Below, in pieces: positions 22,456-33,649 of a stretch of 64,000 nt of DNA (position 1 is its first letter; each line of letters starts with the position of its first letter). The DNA comes from Latrodectus hesperus (Eukaryota > Arthropoda > Arachnida > Araneae > Theridiidae). A program made the position numbers and the translations under genes. Where the stretch lies: contig CM075862.1 of the NCBI GenBank assembly GCA_037975125.1, forward strand, positions 44,754,777-44,818,776. Direction: 5' to 3'. The notes beneath the pieces are model-generated. The model searched no databases. It saw nothing but the letters and a program-made list of their open reading frames with translations, and was not told the DNA's origin.

Positions 22456-22595
22456 TTCTATTGTGTTTATCCTCTGTAAAGAGATAATTTGTTTGAAATA
22501 TTTTATAATTCTATTTGCTATGGTTCAATTTATTTTGGACAAAAGATTGTGATTTAATCATTAAATAGGTAAATTCTACTGAACCAATCTAAAAA

Positions 22596-22865
22596 TTTTT
22601 CGTTGTCGTGTGCTAGGCTGGCATTATGGAGTGCGCTGCTCCACTTTTCCAACTGAACCGTATTTTGGTGTGGAGTCCGACTTCCTCAGTACACACATGC
22701 CATAGGTATCCGTTTATAGGGTAGGCAATCATTCACAACCATTCATACAAGGAAAGGACAAAGACAAGATAGAGGGAGAAAGGACATCCATGCCCGAACC
22801 GGAATTCGAACCCAGAACCTCCCTATCCGCAGTCAAGCACGCTGACCACTAGACAAGTTAGGTGG
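22596..22865 (-). mobile_element. SINE family B with 11-bp TSD
   Basis: Minus strand. The tRNA-like head has box B GGTTCTGGGTTCGAATTCCGG and GGGCATGGATGTCC, then a body with rich AG runs (CTTTCTCCCTCTATC). The TSD caatctaaaaa is at 22585-22595 and 22866-22876. It matches the copy at 46868-47163. Confidence 0.85.
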
Positions 22866-22876
22866 CAATCTAAAAA

Positions 22877-23397
22877 ATGTAAATCTTTTGAAACAGAATA
22901 AAATTTTCTATATTTTTGCTTCTCTTTTATTCATTTTTTTTGTTTTGTTTATTAATTTTTAAAATATATTTTTTGATGTTATCTGTTTATTGTAGTGTAT
23001 TAATATTAAAATTGAAACTAAAACTGTATTTGCAATCAAAGAAGAATAAGTATATAATAAATAAAAAGTTCGCAACAATCTAATTTTCACTCTCATCGTT
23101 GAAAATGATCATGAATCATCTTTATGCCTAAAACAGAATATTTTAAAAGAGAAGTATCTATAATAATTTTTAATTACCTTTGTTTTGCTGAGCTTATTTT
23201 ATTACCTTTTTACATGCTCTGAAATGATAGTAAACCGTCGGCAAACATGGTTTTGCGAAGTGTAAACTCTAAGTGTATTTAATTATCGAAATGCTGGCCA
23301 CACTGTCACATACAGCCCTCTTAAAATTACATCCAAATGTGCGAGGCTTTGTTTTTCTATTAATTCTTCATCGTTAATACGATCAGGATATTTAAGC
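22877..23397. other. Intergenic sequence
   Basis: No gene or repeat assigned. Confidence 0.5.
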
Positions 23398-23690
23398 TAG
23401 TCTCACTGTGGCTTAGTGGTAGAATATCGTTCTTTAAAGCATAAGGTCCCGAGTTCGATCCCAGCCCCTGTTGAACAGCAGGAGATAATTGTTGCGCTTC
23501 TGTTGCATGTCTGTCGGGTCGAATACTTCGGTGTTTTTCGGGTTTCGTCAATTGCTATACGTGAATAAGGCCCCAGCTGTGGATGCTACAATGACTTACA
23601 ACGGCCTTTACCCGTTTAGGCTGTCCACTACGTTGTGCCAATTTTCTTTTCCAAAAAATAGTGTGCAAAATTGAAGGAAGTGTACAAAAG
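23398..23690 (+). mobile_element. SINE family C, tRNA-derived
   Basis: The head has box A TGGCTTAGTGGTAGAA and a perfect box B GAGTTCGATCCC; the body has GTTGCGCTTCTGTTGCATG, CCCCAGCTGTGGATGC and ACAACGGCCTTTACCCG. It matches the minus-strand copy at 50164-50442 in the head and at GTTGCGCTTCTGTT. The TSD is not clear. No acceptor stem can be formed around the head, so it is not a tRNA gene. Confidence 0.75.
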
Positions 23691-24239
23691 CTGTCGAATT
23701 CGGTTCTAAAAAGTCATTTTTTAAGAGTGGATCGGGATCAAATGATGAGTCTTTTTTTTCAATTTTTTGATGACTCTGAAATTTTTTTTTTCTCTTTTAA
23801 GAGAAAAATAGATTTATATTAATATAGAAAAAAATAAAGTGGTAAATTATTGGTTGTTGGGTTAAAATATTCCAATTTTAAACTTATTAGCATTTTCATA
23901 AATTTATAAAAATAAATAAATAAATATTGCAGTTATCAATTAAGAATTCTATTTATTAATGAAATTTTTAAAAATTTAAATTGTCCTTGACGATTTAAAC
24001 TAGTTATAAAGAGGATGCTTTGTCATGTCTTTTTCATTTTGCTTTTTCTGCTGTTCTGTTGTCCAGGTGTTAATGGCTTGAATCAATGAAAAGCGGCTTC
24101 TCAAACCGAGGCTTTGCTCCTTGTATAAGAAATCATTTTATTAACAAAATGAACTTCTACCCTATTCACAGACATTCGATTGTGAACTTCGCCTTGTTTG
24201 CTGCCGCTCGAAGAATGCGATTTGAAGTCAGGCAGCAAA

Positions 24240-24330
24240 TTCGTCGACAAGTCGGATTTACACCGTCTCAATACGATGTGACGTGGATGAAGCGTCATTT
24301 GACGTCATAGATATTTTAATGCAAAGAGCT
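24240..24330 (+). repeat. Repeat R2 with CRE palindrome, copy 1
   Basis: Contains tctcaatacgatgtgacgtgg, then TGACGTCA at 24300-24307 and tagatattttaa. It shares order and wording with 24440-24560 and 52843-52932. Confidence 0.6.
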
Positions 24331-24439
24331 TTTTGCGATCGAAGAGTGCTGTAAGGCATTTTAAGTTCCACCGAGTAAATTGTCTTCCTGTCTTTTTAAC
24401 GGAGAGTTAGCCATATAACATGTTGCAAGGGAGGAAACT

Positions 24440-24560
24440 GGGAAACTCAATAAGATGTGACGTAGATGAGACGTTATCTGACGTCACATCTCTCGTCACA
24501 GCATCTACGTCACATGAATATTTTAAGCCAATGAGAATCGTAATAAAGTGGCATACTCAG
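24440..24560 (+). repeat. Repeat R2 with CRE palindrome, copy 2 (expanded)
   Basis: ctcaataagatgtgacgtag, TGACGTCA at 24479-24486, then an extra gacgt-rich segment, then gaatattttaagccaatgag and gtaataaagtgg. It has the same right part as the copy at 52843-52932. Confidence 0.65.
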
Positions 24561-24639
24561 AATCTTAACAGAACAAAAAATAAAACTTCTTTTTTTATGA
24601 AGATGGCGAATATTTATGTGGAGTACCAATAAATATTTT

Positions 24640-25535
24640 TTAATCAATGTGAATTTTTGAACCGAATAAAATAAATCCTTAGTAAAGTAAAACAGTTAAT
24701 TGATTTTAAAGATCGTGCTTTCTCTTTTAACTATCCTTTATTTCTGTAAATGGTATTTACAGTGTCAGGTGATTCAAAGTTTAGTATACAATCACAAAGC
24801 AAGTTTTAGATTCTTTGAATAAGTAAATATTTTTGATATCAATGTGAGAATGATATTAAATAATAAGGCAAATTATGCATGATTAGCCGTGTGCTTGCCT
24901 TGCCCTCTCTTTAGTCATGCATTAGAGCAATATATGTTTATTTTCTAGCTGTTATGTATCATATTAATGTTATTTTACTTAAACATTTTTACATTTTGTG
25001 TATTAAAACACTTTTGAAAGAGCTGTTTACTGCACAGTTGCTTAATACACGGCTAATCAAGCATAAAAACAAATGTTTATTTTCCATGTTTTATTCGTGT
25101 TATTAATGTTACACAGCAATCTTTTACTTACAAAATTTTCTTTATATTTTATGCATCATTACATTTCTAAATACAGTTAGTTCAACAGAACGATGAGTTA
25201 AGGCTTTGTTAAACTGTAACTGTGATTTGTATATCCATATCGTATGAAAGCACCATAATAAAATATTGGTTATATGTTAACGCTATATTAATAGATTTAT
25301 AGTTGTTGCTTACCCTCGAAAAATCTGACATATGACAGATCAGCTCCTTAAACTTGCCAAAAAAAATAGATTTTTTTTTTCAAAAAGTGATTTGACCAAC
25401 CAGCTTTACGGGATCACATTTACATTGGTCATTCTAAGGGGAACGTAACATCCAATCCCCTTATTATAATAAATTCTGCCACTATCAAAGGAAATACACT
25501 AAAAATATCCACTTGTTAGTCTAGCCCCAAAGTTT
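24640..25535. other. Intergenic sequence
   Basis: No gene or repeat assigned. Confidence 0.5.
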
Positions 25536-25539
25536 AAGA

Positions 25540-25870
25540 TCCACGGTTACAGCTGATGTCCAGCAGAAGATCAGGGGATATTCCTGATGATGTTCAGATG
25601 AAATATTTAAGCATATATTGAGCTTAGATATTTCATTTCAGTATAGTTCTTGATAAATAATGAAGAGCCAGTGGCTGTTTCGTTCTCACTACCTTCTTTG
25701 ACAAGTCTATCAGCGACTTTATTAGCACTGACGTTAACATTCATTGTTAATAATGTTCCATTATGGTCTGCAGCCAAAGGAGCAAGGAAGGTTTCTATGT
25801 TTGTACTTTTTATTAAATGCCTCCAGTCTTGTAGACCAACTAAAGCTGCTTACCTTCTTCTGCTTATGGT
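25540..25870 (-). mobile_element. LINE RNase H remnant (same family as 1.8-2.4 kb)
   Basis: The minus strand encodes MNVNVSANKVADRLVKEGSE, ending ETATGS, which is the RNase H C-terminal block (family form: HVNVxGNEVADxLAKxGS). It is followed by a shifted SLIYQELY-like piece. It is close to the copy at 1801-2313 (NETTD, LAKEGSEKDTPTGSS). Several frameshifts. Confidence 0.65.
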
Positions 25871-26335
25871 TTAAGTTAAAGTAAGTTATGTTATCAGTTG
25901 CAAACGTAATAATATTATCTATTTAAATGATAGTTGAACATTCGATTTTCGATAGGGATTGGAAACTTGCGAAGTTCATTGTTTTTGTAACATGTATCCA
26001 TTATTCAGTAGGAATGAAAATATTTTATCATTTATTTAACTTTCTCTCGTATAATTGTATTTAAATTTATTTCTAATATTTTTTTTTTGATTTGAACAAT
26101 GATTTTAAGGATTTTTTATCAGGTAAGATCAATTTTGTGGAATGTTTTTCTGCCGTGCACATACCATATGTCATCCCGTCTGTTAAGTCATATATGAAAA
26201 AAATTTCAACTGAGGAACAATAGAAATAATATTTCTGAAATTCTTTTTAGACCTTTTCAGGGTAGAATTTTCTTAACCGTTACTTAACTGCAGCTGAATC
26301 TTCCTTTCTCCTTTTTCCGCTCTATTTAACTAAAT

Positions 26336-26680
26336 TTATTGCTTTATTTGGTTTATTTCTCTCAAAAATGCACGCAATACTTGCTCGTACAAAGCTAGAA
26401 GATCTGCAGTGTCACAAAAAGTGAATGCCATTCCTTTTTCTGAATTTGTGGCCATATTAGAAAGTACGGTGTCGATGGTCTTGTGTGGAAGAGTATGATG
26501 TAAATCCAGTGATGTGGAAATTTTTTTTGTCGCGATTGTGCCGTTCTGAACAAGAACAGAATTGAAATGTATGAAGATTTCACGATCTATATAAGATTGC
26601 ATAAAGTGGTCAGTATCTTTAATAGGATCCGGTGATTAGTATGTTTTTAGAGCTATATCCTCCCTAAAAAATTCGGTATC
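26336..26680 (-). pseudogene. Unidentified protein-like fragment with one in-frame stop
   Basis: On the minus strand one frame stays open for 115 codons except for a TAA at 26636-26638. The residues look like real protein on both sides of that stop: DTEFFREDIALKTY before it; DPIKDTDHFMQSYIDREIF, TATKK-like and MAFTFCDTADLLALYEQVLR after it, ending REINQIKQ and TAA. Composition is balanced and unlike the surrounding AT-rich filler. I do not recognise the family. It could be a processed pseudogene, a transposon protein tail, or an exon with a sequence error. No splice structure is clear. Confidence 0.4.
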
Positions 26681-27655
26681 AAAAATAAATAAATAATAAA
26701 AAAATAGCTAACATAATATTGAAGAGAAAATGCAAATAAAGTGTAGTTTTATGTTATAAAAATTAGCAAAACATAAAATTTTCACTTAATTTGACATTGT
26801 TCTAGCGATTTCTCTAATATAGACATGTTTGCACGAAATTAGATATCAACGAATCAAACTTACGAACTTTTTCTGACTAAGGCTTCCAATTTATAACTTA
26901 TACCCAATTTTAGAGGAAAAATTGCAATTTGGGAAATTAACGATGCATTTACATAGAATTTTTTAATAATATTTACAATTCAATTAGTTTTGTTCTAAAC
27001 GCTATTTCTGTACCACGAAATGAGATGTCATATATAGCTCAACTAAGAACAAATCGAATGAAGTGTGGAAAATTTGAAAATTTTCTTTAGTTACAAAATT
27101 ATTAAATGTTAAATTCGACATTCCTTTCATCGTTCTAATGCATTTTCGATCCACTGTAGATTGGAGAAAGCGTATTGTTTTACTGTAGTGAGCAAAACCA
27201 GTACATTTTCATAAATTATAAAAAATAATTGTTAAATATCGATAAAACGAAAATCGATATCATAATAGATATCGATAATGCAGAGTGCAGAAATAAGGGG
27301 AAATCCGATATTATAAATATTTTGTAGCCTTTAGTAGTTAAATATAGATAATTTTAAAAGGAGGGAAATAATCTTATGCTTTCATTCTTGAAGCAAACAC
27401 AGTTTTAGAGCTGTATTACATTATTAAATTATGTACATCGTGGTGTAAGAAACTTAGCAATGAGTTTAAATAAACTTTAATTACGTTTTAAATTAATTAC
27501 AACTACTATAATGAAAGTATTTTACACAGCCCACATTTTAATATAGCCAGAAATCAATAGCCTAAAATAAAATAAAAGTTTCATTCTATTCCATGCAGTT
27601 GTTCTCAATTGAACTCCGAACGAAAATTGGGTACACAAACATAATAAATATTATA
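26681..27655. other. Intergenic sequence
   Basis: No gene assigned. Confidence 0.5.
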
Positions 27656-28361
27656 TTTATACATGGTGTCCCAAAAATATGCTTTCAATAATCAGAAACT
27701 AACTTTGAATCACCATAGAAACTATACTTCACTTTCTACAATGTTCAATTTCTGGGAGAAAGAAATATAATAAGCATAATAAATAAAGTAATGTGTGTGT
27801 GGTTTGTCTGCAAGGAGATTTATCGGTTCTTGAAAGGAAAGTAAAAGGCGAATAGCATCAAACAATGCTTTTGCTGATTAAACATTTCCTAACATTCGTA
27901 CATATCGCTCTGCAACACTATCATCACTACGCATGAGCATAGCAGGATCAAAATTTGCCAGTAGTGGATGAAACGCAAGGGGCCAATCAAATTTCCTGCA
28001 CGTTTTCTAGACCTTACCCAGCTGGATTTCTCCTTATGGGGTGAAGTAAAGGATGAGGGTAACATTACCAAAGTAACACCGTCCCATCCGAAGGTATACG
28101 GTGGAGAACGTCGTTGGACTAGTAATCATGGAGGGAACTCTGGCTCAGCACATGGCCAGGTCAAGTCAAGAAATCCTAAGTGGTGGTCAGTCCAAACCAC
28201 AGTCAGGACCCCGAAGGGTAAAGATCTCTAAAGGGCGTTCTATTGAGACTCTGCTGTGACTGGGAGATTGGGCCGGATAGTCTTTATTACACAAAGAGAT
28301 ACGAATACAAAGTACATTTACAATTTAATTACAAGGAGTATAATACATTATATACAGGGGG

Positions 28362-28545
28362 TTTGTTTTGTTTGTTTGTTTGTCGCTCAACGGTCATTTT
28401 TTGCACACGAGGGCTAATTAGACCGGGACTTACTGTTTAAAGTGGATTCCGAACCACTACAAACATCCATGCCCAAGGTGGGATTCGAACCCACGAACTG
28501 TTGAACCGAAGGCAAGAGCGATAACCATTCGGTTGCCAGCTCGGC
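28362..28545 (-). mobile_element. SINE family A nested in the LINE 3' UTR, 14-bp TSD
   Basis: Minus-strand full-length copy: GCCGAGCTGGCAACCGAATG, box B GGGTTCGAATCCC, GGGCATGGATGTTTGTAGTGG and a tail of (CAAA)n. The flanking duplicates ttatatacaggggg are at 28348-28361 and 28546-28559. It lies just downstream of the LINE stop codon, so it inserted after the LINE. Confidence 0.92.
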
Positions 28546-28570
28546 TTATATACAGGGGGAGAGGAGAGGA

Positions 28571-29830
28571 TCACTGGCTGAGCTGGAGAAGAAGCTCTGC
28601 CTGAAGGATTTGCTTGACACCGTTTTGGAACCCCTTGGAGTGGAACAGCTGCGCTGGTTCCACCTGTTGGAATTGCTTGGGGTACGTCTTCTCTCTGATG
28701 GCTGAGTAGTGTTCGCAGTGGAACAGTAGGTGGTCCGGACTTTGAGTTTCGTCGTCCTGTGGGCAGGTGCTTTGCATATTATGGAACCTGTTTCTGTAGG
28801 TTCCAAATACTCCATGCCCTGTGAGGAACTGGTTGAGGAAGAAGTCGCCTTGGAGTCTCTTCCGGGAAACAGTAGAGAAGAAGTTGTACAGTCTCCTGGC
28901 TTTGATTGACTCCTCCCATTTGAGCTGCCACTGTTTGAGGATGTGGTCCATGGTGAGCGTCTTGAGTTGTTGTCTGCTGAGCCGCACCTGTACGTCTACG
29001 CCATCTTGTGTGGTGGCCTCCTTGGCTTCTAAGTCCGCTGCCTCGTTCTGCGCAATACCAACATGCGCTTTTACCCAGTGGAGGGTGAATCTGTCTACAT
29101 GGACTTTGCAGATGTTCTTGATACTGCGTAGTGTGTTATTACTGGTGTCTCTGTTCCCAATGGCCACGAGGACGGATCTGGAGTCAGAGTGAATGTGGCA
29201 CCTATTGATGTTTTGATGAATGATGTACTCCATGGTGGCAAGGATCGCAATGGATTCAGCCTCGAAGACTGATGCGCTGTCGTTAAGTCTGAGCTTGATG
29301 GTATTGATGAGTGAGTCTCCTTTGAAGATGCGAGCGGCGCACTCAACTCTGTTGTTGATTTTGGTACCGTCTGTATAGGCGTAATGGTCTCCATGGTTGG
29401 CTTCCAGTCTCCATTGAAGTCCTGGGGGAGCCCAGGGGGGTTCCAAGTGGGAGGTCGTGGTCCAGGCGTTGTCTGGGTTCCAAGTGATGTTGTCTATCTC
29501 TATCGGTTGTAAGTAGTTCCACAGCTCAAATCTCTTTTTGTAGGCATTCGCTAAGAGATGTGGAGGAGGAGTACCTGCTAGTATATGTAGGGCGTCTGTT
29601 GAGGTGGTCCTGCAGGCTTTAGTGACATTCAGAAGTCCTATGCTCTGGACTTGGACGATTTTGGTGTTTATCCGGACCGTGTCTGAGTACCAAACTTGGC
29701 ACCCATAGAGAATAGTGCTTTCAATCACACTGGTGTAAATCGTCTTGAGGACTTGCGGATTGTCCCCAGGTGACTCGAGAGAATCTAGCAAGTTTATTTT
29801 GCAGATTGTCCATCTTCTGTTTGACTTCAT
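28571..29830 (-). CDS. LINE ORF2 C-terminus: RT connection, RNase H, zinc tail
   Basis: 419 codons without interruption. Residues 25-115 are the RT thumb/connection (IYTSVIESTILYGCQVWYSD). Residues 152-270 are an RNase H domain with the four acidic catalytic positions visible: YTDGT (Asp154), AES (Glu192), SDS (Asp216) and NEAAD (Asp266). Residues 356-372 form a Cys/His cluster (CPQDD then HLLFHC). It ends in TGA at 28571. By family knowledge this ORF copies RNA into the target site. Upstream RT motifs with the YxDD active site are absent, so the copy is dead. The true frame continues upstream in the 29721-30045 frame through a one-base frameshift. Confidence 0.85.
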   Translation of the reverse strand: MKSNRRWTICKINLLDSLESPGDNPQVLKTIYTSVIESTILYGCQVWYSDTVRINTKIVQVQSIGLLNVTKACRTTSTDALHILAGTPPPHLLANAYKKRFELWNYLQPIEIDNITWNPDNAWTTTSHLEPPWAPPGLQWRLEANHGDHYAYTDGTKINNRVECAARIFKGDSLINTIKLRLNDSASVFEAESIAILATMEYIIHQNINRCHIHSDSRSVLVAIGNRDTSNNTLRSIKNICKVHVDRFTLHWVKAHVGIAQNEAADLEAKEATTQDGVDVQVRLSRQQLKTLTMDHILKQWQLKWEESIKARRLYNFFSTVSRKRLQGDFFLNQFLTGHGVFGTYRNRFHNMQSTCPQDDETQSPDHLLFHCEHYSAIREKTYPKQFQQVEPAQLFHSKGFQNGVKQILQAELLLQLSQ

Positions 29831-30045
29831 TGAGGTGATTCATCCAGGAAAGCTGCGGGTTCAGGATGAGTCCTAGGTATTTAAGCTCGTTGGTGTATGA
29901 GATCCTTGTTCCAAGGATGGAGATTCCTGGCCTTCTTGTTATGTCCTTATGTATGACGAATATTGTGTACATACACTTGGCAATGCTGAGAGTAAGTCCA
30001 AATTCTCTGCTCCATTCCTCAATCAATTTGATGGGTCTCATGGCA
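29757..30045 (-). pseudogene. LINE reverse transcriptase thumb, frame-shifted from ORF2
   Basis: The minus strand encodes LIEEWSREFGLTLSIAKCMY, ISYTNELKYLGLILNPQLSW and the helix ending LARFSRVTWG. The next expected residues (NPQVLKTIY) are in the other frame, so a single-base indel lies at about 29757-29764. The 5' side stops at the TSD at 30046, so truncation happened at insertion. Confidence 0.8.
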
Positions 30046-30600
30046 TGAAGTAAAGGATGAGGTGCACAAATGTAAACCACATTACATAGACACACTTTGG
30101 AATGAGATTCAAGCGGTGTGCACAGGGATCCCATTGGACACATTGGTACGATGTACGGAATCAGAACATAATGGGCCTCAAATGTGCTGGGTCAAAAGAC
30201 TTTTAGGCTGTGCACAAAAAGTAAAGCTGAACAGGCATCGCCTGAGCATTTCTTGAGCTGCTTGAATTTTGACTTGGAAGAGGCTTTTTCAAAGCCCCTT
30301 ATTTTTTTGGATTTCTTGGCTGTTTATGGACTTATAGAGTTGGTGTTGGTCTAGTATTGGAATTTTACCATTTGGGATTAGTAACAACAACTGAATCAGT
30401 AGTGACTCGTACACAGAAATGAATTGATGCTGATGGCCGTTATGTTTGACAATAGTCTTATTGGCACAGGAAAGTGTATTTATGTTTCAAATTGAACTTT
30501 AAGCTTTCCATTCCCAGCTATTGAGCCTTGCAGAACCTAACATAAATTTTCTATGACGGTTCAAATTGTGTATATATACTTTTTTACGCATCCCGTATAG

Positions 30601-31685
30601 ATGTTCTTGGTCACTTCAAAGGCTTAACTGAGTATATAAAATATATTGGTAACTTCGAAAAAAAAGTTTGAAGTTAAAGTAAAAATGTGTTTTGTAAATC
30701 AATAGATTACTTGATTTGAAAATAATATACCATATATGTTTCATATAATTTTGTAGGCACAACAATGTAAATTGAATTAAATGTTTTGTATCTGTTTTAA
30801 TGGGAGATTTGAGATTATTATAACGTATATTATTTATATCCGTATTATATGTCATGGTATATGATAATGATGGGCGAATATTTGATGAGGGGCAAAAATA
30901 GAAATTGCTTTCGGAATTTTCCCTTAAATGTTAATTTTCAATCTTAATAAGGAAGTTTAAAAAACAGAATGTTGTTAGTCACATAAAATTTTATGAATTC
31001 GAGTGAAGTTTGGCACAGAATTTATTTTTCACTCAAGGCAATCAATACACTTCGTTGATAAATTCTAATAAAAGTAAAGTTCGGAAAAAATGGACCGCCT
31101 AACACGATTTGGAAATAACTTGAATTGAAATCTTCGCATATCGTATAAAAATTCCGTATATTTCATTAAAATAACGGTTTTCTTAGTTTTTCACTGAGAG
31201 CTCATGGTGTCTTTCTCGCTTCAAACAATACGTCAAGTTACTTTTAAGCAGAAAGAGAGTGAAGAATGTGATTATATCATATCATTGTGTAACATTTGGA
31301 ACTGCTTATTTCTGCGGACCAAAAATATTTAAACAACTAATCCTTTCATAGTTTTAAAAGACAAATAAAATAACAATATCGTAATCTGAACTGACATTTT
31401 TCACGCGACATTAGCTAAGGAACATTGAATTTTACACAACTTTAACTTCCAAAAGTTCTCTCACAACCGCTATCTTCATCTGGATCAGATAGCTGACACA
31501 TTATCCACTGGTCAAATGGGCAATGTCTGTTGTGACTAATCCAACTGGAAAATCTAAATTAGACCAGTTCCATATGATTATGATATTCATAAATCTAAAA
31601 AAGAATGATACAGCTTCTGGTTATTTAATGATGTGGAGCACACTTAAAGTAGAAGATTAACTTCACCCTGGAAAGTCATCGTAAT
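30601..31685. other. Intergenic sequence
   Basis: No gene or repeat assigned. Confidence 0.5.
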
Positions 31686-31689
31686 TAAG

Positions 31690-31790
31690 AAGCAGGGCCA
31701 AACAGAAAGATTTCGGTCTCGGCCTACCATCCCTAAAGATATCATTTCATTTCGAGAAATCGCGACTATAATCGGATAAAATAATGACAA
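31690..31790 (-). mobile_element. SINE family D body fragment
   Basis: Minus strand: GATGGTAGGCCGAGACC then TCTGTTTGGCCCTGCTTCTT and AATTACG, matching the body of the copies at 41030-41150 and 39262-39535. Confidence 0.45.
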
Positions 31791-31924
31791 TTTATCCAAA
31801 TGACATTATTAAATATGTCACATCTTCAATTGGGTTGAATTTAGAACTCGCTCTACATCTTGTTATAGATAATGAGCCGCATTTATATACATGTCACTAG
31901 ATATAAAGCTTTGAAAACTTCCTA

Positions 31925-32055
31925 ACACCCAGTCCAACAGACTAGCATGCAGGAGTGCAATTCCTATCTCCAGTTATCTAACAGTGGCTGAGATCGAGCA
32001 CAGGACCTTTCGCTTTGAAGACTAGGCCACGCTGTGTAGTAGAGTTGAACACATG
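31925..32055 (-). mobile_element. Degenerate tRNA-like SINE head (family C-like)
   Basis: On the minus strand a head like family C (GTGGCCTAGTCTTCAAAGCG, then AGGTCCTGTGCTCGATCTCA) with a B box remnant. No clear ends. Confidence 0.4.
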
Positions 32056-32059
32056 GATG

Positions 32060-33160
32060 GGCTGCTTATTTCTGTTATATATTTATAGGCTGTTGTAAAT
32101 CATTTTTAATATCTTTTTTGAAGACTGTAAAGCAGCTGAACGCAGCAGTTGCTTCTCTATTTTAAGTCACGGCCAAGTGAGGTATCCAACACATAAACTG
32201 TGACCCTCCACTCCAAGATATTATTATCACGTTTTATTTATCATACAATAGAGCAACGATCCTTCGAAACTTCAAAAATTTTATTTCGAATTGAAGAATC
32301 TAATTTTGGTGCCATAATTTGCTCCCACTAATGAAAACAGCTGGATCGGTAATTTTAAAATTTCATTTTTAAAGCAAAACTGATAAAAATGCAGTTAACA
32401 TTTTTATAGTAATTAGTCATGCGCTTTTTTAAAGTTGGTCAAACTAATTTTGTGTGAATCTATCAATTATTATAAAAATATACGTTATTTATTTTGAACA
32501 AACATTTCTTACGAGTTTATAAATATGTAAAAGTTATATTTATAAAATATTTTTTAAAAATAAAAATTTAGCAAACATTATAGGAAATACTGGATAAAAA
32601 ATATATAATTTTATATATTCTCTGCTTTTTTTTAAATTTTTTTAGTTAAACGTATTTGTTTAATTTATTTTGTACATTCTTTCAATTTGATATAGGTAAT
32701 GCATTATTCATTAAACTTTGCGTTGAAAAGTATAGTATTTCATAATACATTCATTTTCTTCATTTGGAATTCCGCCAAATTTTTTAAGGTTTAGTGTTCC
32801 AGTTTTATGAATAAATAATAAGTTATTTGCATTTTCAAGAAATTATATATAGTTTTCGAAAAAAATCATTACAAATGCATTTTTTTAAAGTTATCAATAA
32901 TACAACCAATCAAACTACAAGTTAATTAAAAAAATGTATAATCAATTTTAATTCTTCGTATTAAAAACACAATGCTTCCTAAGCTGTAAATTTATAATAC
33001 TGAATGTAATTTCTAGGTATTTATCTAAAAAAGCAAAGGCGATTTTACTGGACACTTAATTATTTAACCTTATATAGAGGTTATATATTATACCTTATAT
33101 AAAGAGTTTTAATTATTACCAGAGTTTACAGATATCCACATACTTTTTACAGGTGTTTGA
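32060..33160. other. AT-rich intergenic sequence
   Basis: No gene or repeat assigned. Confidence 0.5.
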
Positions 33161-33308
<148 letters not shown>

Positions 33309-33649
33309 AAATAATATCATTCGCTGAAATAAATAAAGTTATAAAGTTGAGCGGAAAAAATTGTCAAACTATCATAATTTAAATGTAAAGTAAGCACAAA
33401 TTATCTTTAAAAAAATTAACGAATATTATGTGGAGCTTGTCATACTGTTTTAAACGCAAATATTGCAATAAGATGAGTAATTTATATTTCTTCATTTTCA
33501 TAGTATTTTGTAAACTCAAACTATTATTTCTGTGAAAATATATTAATTTAAAGTAAGTACTTTAATAATAAATTTCAAATAATTTTTAAAATAATTTATT
33601 TTAAATTCTTAAGTATCATTTTAAAATAATGTTCTCTGTGCGCTAAATT

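Larger units (their letters stand above)
28059..30045 (-). mobile_element. LINE with RNase H, 5'-truncated, inserted in the DDE transposon
   Basis: Exact 17-bp TSD tgaagtaaaggatgagg at 28042-28058 and 30046-30062. On the minus strand the element starts in the reverse transcriptase thumb (IKLIEEWSREFGLTLSIAKC), continues through LKYLGLILNPQLSW, then a frameshift near 29757-29764, then the connection and a complete RNase H domain, then a Cys/His tail. The 3' UTR (28059-28570) carries a nested SINE. It has no poly(A), ending instead in TTACTTTGGTAATGTTACC. It resembles the I/R1/Loa group, which carry RNase H. Confidence 0.9.
27658..30600 (+). mobile_element. DDE transposon remnant split by a LINE
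   Basis: The + strand transposase frame reads WMKRKGPIKFPARFLDLTQL, then DFSLWGEVKDE up to 28058, and resumes in frame at 30046-30062 with EVHKCKPHYIDTLWNEIQAV and IPLDTLVRC. This matches the end of DDE transposases (usual form RSPDLTPLDFFLWGYLKD). The break is a LINE insertion with a 17-bp duplication. Possible degenerate terminal repeats are TATACATGGTGTCCCAAAAA at 27658 and the complementary-looking end at 30577-30600 (reverse complement TATACGGGATGCGTAAAAAA). Most of the transposase N-terminus is missing, so it is a non-autonomous relic. The superfamily assignment is firm; the exact family is not. Confidence 0.65.

Noticed and set aside
23400..23470. Possible tRNA gene
   Set aside because: Same reasoning: no acceptor stem, and the attached body is shared with the copy at 50164-50442.
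28821..29192. 123-codon + strand frame
   Set aside because: It is antisense to the intact LINE RNase H ORF and is explained by it.
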